From: Chloroflexota bacterium
Lineage (GTDB): Bacteria > Chloroflexota > Dehalococcoidia > UBA2979
NCBI GenBank assembly: GCA_026713865.1
Contig: JAPONQ010000042.1
Location: 39,973-103,972 of the forward strand
Length of the DNA stretch: 64,000 nt
Direction of reading: 5' to 3'
Below the pieces are notes generated by a model. It was not told the DNA's origin. It saw nothing but the letters and a program-made list of their open reading frames with translations, and made no database searches. Positions within the stretch are counted from its first letter, which is position 1, and the number at the start of each line of letters is the position of its first letter. Made by a program: the position numbers and the translations under genes. Below are positions 32,448 through 45,800 of the stretch, piece after piece.

Positions 32448-33227
32448 ATGCGGCCAGCGGCCCGGTACGCCTGGCCCCTCGCGCTGCTGCTCGCGGCGCT
32501 GGTCGCCTGCACCTCGTCCGGCGACGGGAGCCCGGCCGCTCAGGCGCCGGTGGACTCGGGGGGCTCGCGTCCGGCCGCCGCCGCGGAGCCGGTTGCGACC
32601 GCGCCGGTGGGCACCGTGTCGACGGCGACCGCGGAGCCGGCTGCGACCGCGCCGGGGGGCACCGCGTCGACGGCGACCGCGGAGCGGGCTGCGACCGCGC
32701 CGGGGGGCACCGCGTCGACGGCGACGGCGGAGCCGGCTGCGACGGCGCCGGGAGGCACCGCGTCGACGGCGACCGCGGAGCCGGCTGCGACCGCCGCCCT
32801 GGTCACGCCGACGCCCGAGCTCGGGTTCCCGACGGGCCCGGCCGTGCTGGTTGCGTCCAACTACGTGCCGCCGGGCGACCGCGTCGACTCCACCGGCGCC
32901 TTCCTGCCCGCGAACGGCAAGCCGACCCTGGTCTTCGTCGATGCGATCTGGTGACCGGCCTGCGCGATCGCGCGGCCCGTCGTGAACGGGCTCCGGAACG
33001 AGTACCAGAACCGGGTGAACTTCGTCATTCTCGACTTCGACCGGGGCAACGAGCGTGACCTGGCGAAGTCGCTGGGTGTGGGGCGCCACCCGTCGTACGC
33101 GGTCGTACCGCCCGACTCGCCGCCCGACGACGCTTTGCTCAGGCAGTTCGGTCCGCTCAACGATCGGGCGCTGCGTACCCTGCTCGCGGAGGTCATCGGT
33201 CGCTTCCCGGCGGCGGAGGGCAGCTGA
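32448..33227 (+). CDS. Candidate selenocysteine-containing thioredoxin-like lipoprotein (in-frame UGA)
   Basis: Read through one TGA this is a 259-residue protein. Residues 1-21 are a lipoprotein signal peptide (hydrophobic core, LVAC lipobox, C21). Residues 46-116 are a 16-residue Ala/Thr repeat spacer. Residues about 135-259 form a thioredoxin fold: LVFVDAIW, then TGA as residue 169, then PAC (C172), a helix IARPVVNGLRNEY, the strand VNFVILDFD and a cis-proline HPSYAVV. The TGA sits exactly at the first cysteine of CxxC, giving UxxC. The frame is intact on both sides, and a hairpin 26 nt downstream fits a bacterial SECIS. The alternative is a TGC-to-TGA nonsense mutation or sequencing error. 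ATG 32448 has GGAGGGGAG upstream. Confidence 0.75.
32583..32798 (+). repeat. 48-bp tandem repeat (about 4.5 copies) inside the lipoprotein spacer
   Basis: Four and a half copies of a 48-base unit encode AEPAATAPGGTASTAT with small variations (AEPV/AERA; APVGTV). It forms a flexible spacer between the lipidated N-terminus and the thioredoxin domain. Copies are nearly identical, so the number may vary between strains and the region is prone to misassembly. Confidence 0.85.
32952..32992 (+). promoter_or_regulatory. Candidate bacterial SECIS element with UGA codon
   Basis: The TGA is at 32952-32954. GCCCGT (32975-32980) pairs with ACGGGC (32986-32991), extended by a G-U pair (32974-75/32992), leaving the loop CGTGA. 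The loop starts 26 nt after the UGA and has a G at its second position, in line with the published bacterial SECIS rules as I know them (loop 16-37 nt away, G in the first two loop bases). A competing hairpin (GGCC 32957-32960 with 32974-32977) lies closer to the UGA. Confidence 0.45.
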
Positions 33228-33237
33228 CGGCCGGGCT

Positions 33238-34566
33238 CTAAGCCGGCTCGCACACGCTCCGGACGCCGCGGAAGAGGATCTCGAGGCCGAGGCGCAGGTT
33301 TCCGATCGAGAGTCGCTCGTCATTGCCGTGGGCGCGGCCGCTCTCTCCCTCCGAGAGCAGCACCGGCACGAAGCCGTAGGCGGGAATGCCGCGCCGCCGG
33401 AAGACACGCGAGTCGGTGAAGCCGGTGGAGACACCGGGGACGACGGCCGCCCTCTCCACCACGGACAGCGCCGCCCGCTCCAGCGCGCGGTAGAGCTCGG
33501 TGTCGACGGGGGAGGCGCGGGTCGATGAGGAGAACACCGTCTCGACCTCGACCGCGGGGTCGTCGATCACGGCCGTGAGCTCCGCGAGAAACTCCTGCGG
33601 GTCGTCGCCCGGGAGGAGACGGACGTCGAGCGTCGCCTCGGCCAGCGACGGGATGACGTTGTGCTTCACGCCCGCCGTGACCCCGGTCAGGGCGATGGAG
33701 GCGCGCTCCAGGGAGCGCAGCCGGGGCTCGCGCGCGGCGAGCTCGGAGAGCGCCTCCACCGACGGCGCATCCTCGAGCACGCCGGCGCGATGGAGCGCCC
33801 CCAGGTAGGAGGTGACCTCCGGGACGAGCCGCGCCGGGCGGCGCCACGCCTCGATCCGCGCGAGCGCGCGCACCAGCCGCTCGACGGCGGCGTCGCCGTG
33901 GGGTACCGATCCGTGGCCGGCCTGGCCCGTCGTTCGCAGCGTCAGCCAGAGCGGCCCCTTCTCGGAGACGCCGATGGTGAAGATCGGGCGCTTCACGCCG
34001 AAGGTCTCCCGGGCGCCCATGCCGCCCTCGTTGATGACGTAGGCGCAGTCGAGCAACTCCGGGTGAGCGCTGTCGAGGAACTCGATCCCCCGGAGCCCGC
34101 CCGCCTCCTCGTCGGCGACGGCCATCAGCACGAGATCGCGCCCCAGCGGGAGCCCGAGCCGCCGGTGCAGCAGCAGCACGAGCAGCTCCATCACCCCCAT
34201 CCCCTTCATGTCGACGGTTCCGCGCCCCCACACGTGGCCGTCCCGCACCGCCCCCGCGAACGGCTCCACCGACCAGTGATCGCTCTCGGCGGGAACGACA
34301 TCGGTGTGGTGCAGCAGCACGAGCGGCCCGCCGCGAGAGCCGTCCCCGGCCAGCCGGGCGACGAGGCTCGGGCGCCCCGCGCCCGCTCCAGCTCCCGGCT
34401 CGACGCGGCGTGACGGGATGCCCTCGGCGCCGAGCAGCTGGGCCAGCCAGTCGCAGGCGCGGCCCTCGTTGCCGGGGGGGTTCGTGGTGTCGATGCTCAC
34501 GTAGGCCGAGAGCAGCTCCGCCGCCTCGGCCGTGAGGGCCTCCCAGTCGACGCGCGGCGTGCTCAT
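33238..34566 (-). CDS. M20-family metallopeptidase/deacylase
   Basis: A 442-residue M20 enzyme (ArgE/DapE/carboxypeptidase G2 group). Metal motifs: LLHHTDVVPAE, WGRGTVDMKG, DEEAGG and a late histidine in SGRAHGNDERLS. The dimerisation domain insert lies around 195-310 (LWLTLRTTGQAGHGSVPHG). It hydrolyses an amide bond in a peptide or acylated amino acid. Its start overlaps the stop of an LLM gene by 4 bp, so they form one operon with two LLM enzymes. Confidence 0.88.
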   Translation of the reverse strand: MSTPRVDWEALTAEAAELLSAYVSIDTTNPPGNEGRACDWLAQLLGAEGIPSRRVEPGAGAGAGRPSLVARLAGDGSRGGPLVLLHHTDVVPAESDHWSVEPFAGAVRDGHVWGRGTVDMKGMGVMELLVLLLHRRLGLPLGRDLVLMAVADEEAGGLRGIEFLDSAHPELLDCAYVINEGGMGARETFGVKRPIFTIGVSEKGPLWLTLRTTGQAGHGSVPHGDAAVERLVRALARIEAWRRPARLVPEVTSYLGALHRAGVLEDAPSVEALSELAAREPRLRSLERASIALTGVTAGVKHNVIPSLAEATLDVRLLPGDDPQEFLAELTAVIDDPAVEVETVFSSSTRASPVDTELYRALERAALSVVERAAVVPGVSTGFTDSRVFRRRGIPAYGFVPVLLSEGESGRAHGNDERLSIGNLRLGLEILFRGVRSVCEPA

Positions 34567-35447
34567 GGAACGACTCCCGCCTCCCGGCAGCCCTCGGCGA
34601 AGGCGGCCATCGCCTCGATGTGCGGCCCCGCGCCCGAGAGCCCCGCACCCATCGTGTTCAGCGTCAGGTGGGTGGCGCCGGCCTGCTTCCAGGCGCGGGC
34701 CGCGGCGACCTGCTCATCCACGCTCCGCCCGGCGACCTGCACGCGCGTCTCGACGCCGATCGAGGCGGGCTCGCGCCCCGCGCGCCTCACCTCGCGGTGC
34801 AGCTGCGCGAGCGGGCCCGCGAGCGCCGCCGGATCCCCGCGAAGGCGGGGCGTGATCAGCCACCCGTCGGCGTGGCGTGCGATGCGGGAGAAGACGGCCG
34901 GCGCGCCGCCACCCATCCAGAGCGGCACGGCCCCGCCGGGGGGCCGCGGCATGAGACCGGCCGAGCTGACGCGGTGGAAGCGGCCGCGGAAGCTCACCGA
35001 CGGTCTCTCCCAGAGGGCGCGCATCAGGACGACCTGCTCCTCCATGCGGCGGCCGCGGGTGTGGTAGTCGACCCCGAGCGCGTCGAACGGCGGGCGCGGC
35101 GAGCCGACGCCGAGCCCGAGCCAGAGGCGGCCGCCCGAGAGCACGGCGAGCTCGGCCGCCTGCTTGGCCGCGAGGGCGCCCTGTCGCGGGGGCAGGACCA
35201 GCACGCCCGTCAGCAGATGCAGGCGGCTCGTCACGGCCGAGATGTACGCGAACAGCACCAGCGGCTCGTGGCGCGTCCTCTCCCCGGGATCGCGCAGCAC
35301 GCCCGCGTGGTCGGGATCCGCGCCGAAGACGTGATCGAAGGCGACGGCATAGTCGTAGCCGGCCTCCTCGGAGGCGAGCGCCCACTCGGCGACGGCGTTC
35401 GGCTCGGCGGCTGGATCGAGCTGCGGAAAGACCACACCGAGCGGCAT
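34563..35447 (-). CDS. LLM-class flavin-dependent oxidoreductase (paralogue 2)
   Basis: A 294-residue bacterial-luciferase-like TIM barrel. It begins LGVVFPQLDPAAEPNAVAEWALASEEAGYDY and has YAVAFDHVFGADPD, RLHLLTGVLVLPPRQGALAAKQAAELAVLSGGRLWLGLGVG and PLWMGGGAPAV, the TIGR03619-like F420-dependent group. The substrate is unknown. It lies between its paralogue and the M20 peptidase gene. Confidence 0.86.
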   Translation of the reverse strand: MPLGVVFPQLDPAAEPNAVAEWALASEEAGYDYAVAFDHVFGADPDHAGVLRDPGERTRHEPLVLFAYISAVTSRLHLLTGVLVLPPRQGALAAKQAAELAVLSGGRLWLGLGVGSPRPPFDALGVDYHTRGRRMEEQVVLMRALWERPSVSFRGRFHRVSSAGLMPRPPGGAVPLWMGGGAPAVFSRIARHADGWLITPRLRGDPAALAGPLAQLHREVRRAGREPASIGVETRVQVAGRSVDEQVAAARAWKQAGATHLTLNTMGAGLSGAGPHIEAMAAFAEGCREAGVVP

Positions 35448-35456
35448 CGCTCCCCC

Positions 35457-36383
35457 TTATGCCGCCCGGGCCAGCGCTTCGCGGAAGCGCTCGAGCGCCT
35501 CGGCATGCTGCCCGGGTGCGCTCCAGCCGGCGCCCATGGTGTTGACGGAGAGGTGGCTGACGCCGCTCTCCTCCCAGCGCCGCGCCGCCCGGGCTGCGCC
35601 CTCGTAGTCGGCGGCGTCGACGCGAACCCCGCCCCGCACGAGAGGCAGGTTGACCTCGACGCCGATGGAGCCCGGATCCCGGCCGGCGTCGTCGGCCGCC
35701 TGGTGCACGCGGGCGAGATCGGGAGCGAGGGCGGCGGGGTCGCCGTGCGGGGGGAACCACCCCTCGGCGAGCCGTCCCACGCGCGAGAGCACGGGGGGCG
35801 CCGCTCCCCCCATCCAGATCGGGATCGCACCCCGCTCGGGGCGGGGCCGCATCGGGCCGTGGACGCTGTGGTAGCGCCCCTCGAACGCCACCTCCTCCTG
35901 CGACCAGAGCGCCCGCATCAGGGCGATCTGCTCCTCGATGATGCGGCCGCGCCGGCCGAAGTCGACGCCGAGCGCCTCGTACTCGATGGGGTTCCACCCG
36001 ACGCCGACGCCGAGCCGGAGTCGTCCCCCGGCGAGCTGCGCCAGCGTCGCGGCCTGCTGCGCCACCAGCAGCGCCTGCCGCTGGGGGAGCACCAGCACGT
36101 CGGTCACGAACTCCAGCCGCTCCGTGCACGCCGCGAAGTGAGCGAAGAGCAGGAGCGGCTCGTGGAACGGCGTCTCGTGGGTGTAGGGGGCGCTCCAGCC
36201 ATCCGGGCTGTCGGGATCGACTCCGAGCACGTGGTCGAAGGCGAGCAGGTGCGAGTAGCCCGCCTGCTCCACGTCGCGCGCAAAGGCGCGCAGCGCCGCG
36301 GCATCGCCTTCGATCTCGGTCTGCGGGAAGATGGCGCCGAGCTGAACGAGTCGCCTCCGCACCCGCGGCGCACCGCGCCTCAT
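35457..36383 (-). CDS. LLM-class flavin-dependent oxidoreductase (paralogue 1)
   Basis: A 308-residue LLM protein, closely similar in layout to its downstream neighbour: LGAIFPQTEIEG, LLAFDHVLGVDPDSPDGW, LEFVTDVLVLPQRQALLVAQQAATLAQLAGGRLRLGVGVGWN and IPIWMGGAAPPVLSRVGR. It is probably a tandem duplicate that has diverged. Residues 1-13 before the barrel are arginine-rich, so the real start could be a few codons later. A TAGAGT hexamer eight bases before the ATG may be its -10 box. Confidence 0.86.
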   Translation of the reverse strand: MRRGAPRVRRRLVQLGAIFPQTEIEGDAAALRAFARDVEQAGYSHLLAFDHVLGVDPDSPDGWSAPYTHETPFHEPLLLFAHFAACTERLEFVTDVLVLPQRQALLVAQQAATLAQLAGGRLRLGVGVGWNPIEYEALGVDFGRRGRIIEEQIALMRALWSQEEVAFEGRYHSVHGPMRPRPERGAIPIWMGGAAPPVLSRVGRLAEGWFPPHGDPAALAPDLARVHQAADDAGRDPGSIGVEVNLPLVRGGVRVDAADYEGAARAARRWEESGVSHLSVNTMGAGWSAPGQHAEALERFREALARAA

Positions 36384-36457
36384 CGCCACGCACTCTATAC
36401 ACCGGATTCGCCCGCAGACGCCGGGCCGCCGCCCTCCCGCCCCTCGATGCCGCCGCG

Positions 36458-36463
36458 TACGCT
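36458..36463 (+). promoter_or_regulatory. Putative leaderless -10 element (TACGCT)
   Basis: TACGCT is followed by six bases and the GTG at 36470 of the DMT transporter gene. There is no ribosome-binding site in between, consistent with a leaderless mRNA. Confidence 0.4.
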
Positions 36464-36469
36464 TCCCCG

Positions 36470-37360
36470 GTGTACGTCCTGGTTCTCCTCGCCGCCGTCG
36501 TCGCCATCTCCTGGTCGGCGCCCCTGATCCGCCTCGCCGAGGCACCGGTGCTCGTAATCGCCGCCCTGCGCGTCGGGCTCGCCGCGGCGCCGATGGCGGC
36601 GGCGGCCGCCTGGTGGCGTCGGGATGAACTGAGGGAGCTCGGGCGCGGCGGGCTGGCGCGCCGCGACGCGGTCTGGATCGCCGCGGCCGGGGCTGCACTC
36701 GGGGGGCACTTCTGGGCGTGGGTCGCGGCCATCGACCGCACCTCGGTGATCACGGGCGTCGCCCTCGTCGCCCTCCAGCCCTTGCTCGCCGCGCTCGGCG
36801 CGTGGCTGCTGCTCCGGGAGCGGCCGCCGCCGGCGACGCTCGCCGGCATGGTGATCGCGTTCGGCGGCGCGCTCGTGCTCGTCGCCGACGATCTGGGCGA
36901 GCGCGGCTCGCTCGCCGGTGACGGCCTCGCGATCCTCGCCGCGGCGCTGGTGAGCGGCTACCTGGTCGCCGGCCGGCGCGTCCGCCGGCGGCTCTCGAAC
37001 CTCACATACGGGGCCAGCGTCTACTCGGTGGCCGCGGCGATCCTGCTGCTGGTGAGCGCCGCCTCCGGGACGCCCCTGACCGGCCACTCGACCGAGGCCT
37101 ACCTTCTGATCGCCGCGCTCGCCGCAGGACCCCAGCTGGTCGGGCACAACGCCCTCAACTGGGCGCTCGGGGCGCTGCCGGCTGCGACGGTGGCGGTGGT
37201 CACCCTGGGCGAACCGGTGGGGGCCACCGTGATCGCCGCACTGCTGCTTGACGAGTTGCCGAACACGTCGGAGGTCGCGGGATCGATCGTTGTGCTGCTC
37301 GGGGTCGGGGTCGCCCTCGGTCACCGATTCTCGCGGCTGACTCGTCGCCCGAACGCCTGA
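36470..37360 (+). CDS. EamA/DMT-superfamily transporter
   Basis: A 296-residue membrane protein with ten predicted helices in two EamA repeats (about 1-135 and 150-285). Typical stretches are LIRLAEAPVLVIAALRVGLAA, TSVITGVALVALQPLLAALGAW and LNWALGALPAATVAVVTLGEPVGATVIAALLL. Members export amino acids, nucleosides or other metabolites; the substrate is unknown. GTG start at 36470. Confidence 0.85.
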   Translation: MYVLVLLAAVVAISWSAPLIRLAEAPVLVIAALRVGLAAAPMAAAAAWWRRDELRELGRGGLARRDAVWIAAAGAALGGHFWAWVAAIDRTSVITGVALVALQPLLAALGAWLLLRERPPPATLAGMVIAFGGALVLVADDLGERGSLAGDGLAILAAALVSGYLVAGRRVRRRLSNLTYGASVYSVAAAILLLVSAASGTPLTGHSTEAYLLIAALAAGPQLVGHNALNWALGALPAATVAVVTLGEPVGATVIAALLLDELPNTSEVAGSIVVLLGVGVALGHRFSRLTRRPNA

Positions 37361-37646
37361 TTCGTCGCTATTCTGCGGCGTCCTCTGTGCGTGCGCATCG
37401 TTCGCACGACGCCGATGCGCAAGCGCGACGGTTCGTCACGCACAGTCCGGTAACAAGCCGTCGTCCGAGGTGACGAGCGGACGTTCCCGGAAGCTGTACA
37501 CTCATCGTTGATGATGTGTCTTCCGAGATCGGCTGCGAGTAGAGCCGTCGTGCGGTCGACGCGCCGCTTTTTTGGGGTATCCTCTTTGCCGCGGAATCGC
37601 TGCGGGTAGGACTGTCCGTAATTGAGTGTCTGAGAGGGGGTGTTCT
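37361..37646. other. Intergenic region, 286 bp, AT-richer than surroundings
   Basis: It holds a clear drop in GC and a T-run (37568-37573) within the proposed promoter of the next small gene. The part 37370-37500 has no recognisable gene; several short inverted repeats (for example GTGCGTGCGCA) occur, but none convincing enough to name. Confidence 0.4.
37556..37583 (+). promoter_or_regulatory. Putative sigma-70-type promoter of small basic protein gene
   Basis: TCGACG (37556-37561), a 16-base spacer with a T-run, and TATCCT (37578-37583). Both boxes match the consensus at four of six positions. It lies in the AT-richest patch of the neighbourhood and about 63 bases before the GTG at 37647. 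Confidence 0.35.
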
Positions 37647-37898
37647 GTGCCCAGGTTCGAGAAGATGGATCCGAAGGATGTCGCCGTCGGACGCGGTCGG
37701 GCGGCGATGGCCGAGCGGGCGCCGTACATCGCGGCGCTGAGAGCCGGAGACGCCGGGCGCATCGAGCTGCAGCGCGGCGAGAAGCAGGCCGTCGTCAAGC
37801 GGCGACTGCAAGAGGCCTCTCGCGAGATCGGCATCAAGATCCGCTCCTCGTGGGAGAGCCCCCGGACGCTCGTCTGGAAGCGAACCCGCCAGAAGTAG
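37647..37898 (+). CDS. Small basic protein of unknown function
   Basis: An 83-residue, strongly basic protein. It begins VPRFEKMDPKDVAVGRGRAAMAERAPYI and its C-terminal half, VVKRRLQEASREIGIKIRSS, then WESPRTLVWKRTRQK, looks like a compact nucleic-acid-binding helix-strand module. I do not recognise the family. GTG 37647 has GAGAGGGGG seven bases upstream; an in-frame ATG at 37626 lacks one. It has its own promoter-like patch and is followed by strong hairpins, so it seems to be a separately expressed, perhaps abundant, protein. Confidence 0.65.
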   Translation: MPRFEKMDPKDVAVGRGRAAMAERAPYIAALRAGDAGRIELQRGEKQAVVKRRLQEASREIGIKIRSSWESPRTLVWKRTRQK

Positions 37899-37907
37899 GT
37901 CCGGGCG

Positions 37908-37935
37908 CCGCGGGGCACCCGGGAGTGCCCCGCGG
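37908..37935 (+). terminator. Hairpin terminator after small basic protein gene
   Basis: Perfect 11-bp stem, CCGCGGGGCAC (37908-37918) with GTGCCCCGCGG (37925-37935), loop CCGGGA, starting 10 bases after the stop codon. A second perfect 9-bp stem (GCGGGCGGC 37932-37940 with 37946-37954) overlaps its right arm by four bases, so the two cannot form fully together. No U-tract follows. Confidence 0.6.
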
Positions 37936-37954
37936 GCGGCGAGCTGCCGCCCGC

Positions 37955-38099
37955 AGTCCGGCGGGATCGCCCGGATGGCGTGCCCTTGCCGGATTGTGAG
38001 AGATCGCGCAATATGAAGGGCCGTCCGCCGAACAGGGACGAGCATCGCCGGCGCTTCGGAGCGTAGCGGCCGCAACCTTCCGATTGATGGGTAGCGAGG
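37955..38099 (+). other. Leader region of glutamate synthase gene
   Basis: 145 bases between the second hairpin and the gltB start. It includes an AT-richer stretch near 37993-38016 that may hold a promoter. I cannot assign a riboswitch or operator. Confidence 0.3.
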
Positions 38100-42776
<4,677 letters not shown>

Positions 42777-42814
42777 GCTCCGCTCCCGCGCTCACACCCG
42801 ACCCGGCCCGATCG

Positions 42815-45800
42815 CTACTCGTAGCGGAGGGCCTCCGCGACCGGAACCCGCGACGCGGCGCGCGCCGGGGCCAGCGTCATCAGCGCAGAGGCTCCGTAGG
42901 CGATCCCGGAGATCAGGAGGATGCGCACCCAGGGGAAACGGAACGCGATCTCGGTGCCCTCGGTGAACGCCGGATCGGTGAGGAGGTTGTAGGAGAGGGC
43001 CGTCCCGAGCACGAGACCGAGCGCGATACCGGTGAGCGCGATGAAGGAGGACTCCATGAAGAACGAGAGCGCGACCAGCTTCCTGGTGTAGCCCAGGGCG
43101 CGCAGCATCCCGATTTGCTGGCGCCGCTCCACCACCGTCCGGAATGCGATCACGCCGAGCGCGGCGATCCCCACGATCAGCCCGAGCCCCATGAATGCCT
43201 CGAAGAGCAGCTGAAACTGGGTGGAGGCGCGGGCCTGGTCGTCGATCAACGCCTGGATCGCCGAGGCCTGAACGCCGCGCTCGAGGAGCGTCGACTCGAT
43301 GCGGTCGGCGAGCTCCTCAAGATCGTCGGTTGAGGGCGAGCCGGCGGCCCGCACGAAGAAGGTCTCCGTGGTGCGCCCGTCGGCGGAGAGTCGCTCGATG
43401 CCGGCGTCGTGCGCGAAGATCCCGCTGAGCTGGGGAAGAATCCCGGAGACCTGGGCCTCCATGAACCCGATGATGCGAAGCTCCAGGACGTTCCCGCTCT
43501 CGGGATCGGAGACCGTGACCCGCACCGGCTCGTACGGGTCGCCGCCTCGGATCGCCTCCACGCGGGCGTCGGAGAGGGTGAAGAGATCGCCGCCGGGGCC
43601 GAAGCCCTCCACCCCCAGGATCGCGTCGTCGGCGATCGCCGTGCCGGGATCGCTCAGGAGCGCCTCGACGACGCTGGCGTCGCTGTCGTAGCCCCGCGCG
43701 CGGCTCGCGAGCGGGATCTCGGCGACCTCGAGGAACTCGCGGTCGACGTCGACGAGGCGATAGAACTCGGCGTCCCCCGCAGGCGGCGCGCGGCCCTCCT
43801 CCCCGACGCGGAGGAAGAGCGAGCGCGTGCGGCCGACCCCGGCCAGCTCGCCGTCGCGCACCTCGCTCCCTGCGAGCGCGGGCCGGAGATCGCCAACCTG
43901 GTTGGAGGGGTTGCCGTCGACAACGACGTCGAACCCGGCCTTCGCGTCGGTGCTGAAGAAGAGCTGCGAGAAGTTGTAGTTGAGCGTCGCCATCACGACG
44001 AGGCTGAAGACGATGAGGACGAACATGGCGAGCGTCATGCCGGTGCGGAAGCGGGCCGCGAGCGGGTAGGAGACGGCCATCTTGATGGCCGGGGCGATGC
44101 CGTGGAACACCGCGCCCCCACCCCGCAGCAGTGCGAGGAGCAGCTGCGCGTTGAAGATGACCACGAGCGTGGAGGAGACCGTGATCGCCATCCCCGAGAC
44201 GAAGAACATCTCCACGTTGCCGGCGATCTCCCGGGGCTCGGGGATGAGCGGGAGCAGGCCGGCGATCAGCCGTACCGGGTCGGTGTCGTCGGCGGTGACA
44301 TCCCATATCAGCGAGAAGGGAAGTGGCGTCAGCCAGAAGAGCAGGAGCAGCCCCGCCGCGGTCGTGAAGGCCGCGCGGGTGGCCGCCCCGAAGTAGACGG
44401 CCAGCATCGCCGCCGCCAGGACCACGAGCGTGAGGCCACCCGAGTAGGGCGCGGCCTGTCCCCAGACCCAGCCGCCGAGCCAGAGGCCGACCACGCCCGC
44501 CACCAGCATCCACAGCGCCCATCCGCCGGCGTTGCGGCTCCGGGCCGCCCAGTCGCGCGTGTTGAGGAGCACCAGCGTCGCGAGGGCGACGACCGAGAAG
44601 AGGCAGATCCAGAGCCCCCACAGCAGCCAGGTCCGCCAGCCGTTGTCGGGGAGGAAACGGCCCCGCGGCACGCTGCGCGTTCCGAGCACGAAGAGCGCCA
44701 TGGCGAGCAGCAGGGCGATCACGCCCAGGCCGTAGGTTGCGAGGCCGACGAGGAAGGCGCCGAAGGCGGCGGCCGCCCAGATGCTGACGAGCGCCACCCA
44801 CGCAAGCACCCACAGCGCCCCGACGGCGGCCCGGCCGATCCCGGCGAGCGAGCGGTCGGCGCCGCGCAGCGGCTGCGGCTCCGGGAGGTCGCGGATCGCG
44901 CGCACGATGTTGATGTTGGCGGCGCGCAACGACGAGAACGCGATGGTGGCGAAGGTGAGCACGACGCCGAGGGCAAAGGCGATCACGAAGCCCTGGGGGT
45001 TGACGTGGAAGATGATGGAGAAGTTGAAGTCGGCGAAGGCGATGCCGACCAGCCACGTGATCCCGTAGGCGACGGCCACGCCGAGCAGGGCGCCCACGAT
45101 GGCCGCGAAGAGGTTGTAGCCGCTCCCCTCGGCGAGGAACATCTCCGTCAGATGCAGACGCCGCATCCCGATCGCGCGGGCCATCCCCATCTCGGAACGC
45201 CGCTCGGCAGCCAGCATCACGAAGATGAGGAAGATCAGCATCACGCCGGCCGCGATCGAGAACAGGCCGAAGAGCAGGAAGAACGTCACGAAGATGGAGC
45301 CGACCAGCTCGGCGGCGGCGACGCCCTCCGCCTTGGTGAAGGCGATCTGGGCGGGGGCGCCGGTCTCCTCGAGGTAGTCCTCGATGCGTTCCTGGAGCGC
45401 GTTCGCGGCGTCGAGCGAGCCGCGGGTGCCGCCGAGCGCGGAGAACACGATGAGGCTCAGCTCCCCCGGATCCCCGTCGAGTCGCCGGACGGAATCGATG
45501 TGGCCGACCAGGCCGCCACCCGTGAGCTGGATTCCGGCCCCCGTGAGCGACGAATCCTGCACGATGTCGACCACCTCGACGGCCTGCGCCTCGTTGCCGA
45601 CGAAGACCTGGAGGCGGGAGCCGGGCCCGGCGTTGATCTCCTCGGCGAGCTGCCTCGAGACGAAGAAGCGATCACCGCCCAGCACGCCCGCGCTGACGCC
45701 GTCGCCGCCCGGGCTGCGGAGGGCACCGAGTTCGTCGATCGTCTCCGGATCGACGCCGACCACGACGGCGCTCGGCTCCGAGAGGCGCTCGCGGGTGTTG

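Noticed and set aside
32957..32977. Palindromic hairpin GGCC-T-GCGC-GATC-GCGC-GGCC as the SECIS element
   Set aside because: Its loop begins only 11 nt after the UGA, nearer than the bacterial SECIS range I know; the hairpin with loop CGTGA fits better. It is kept only as a competing fold.
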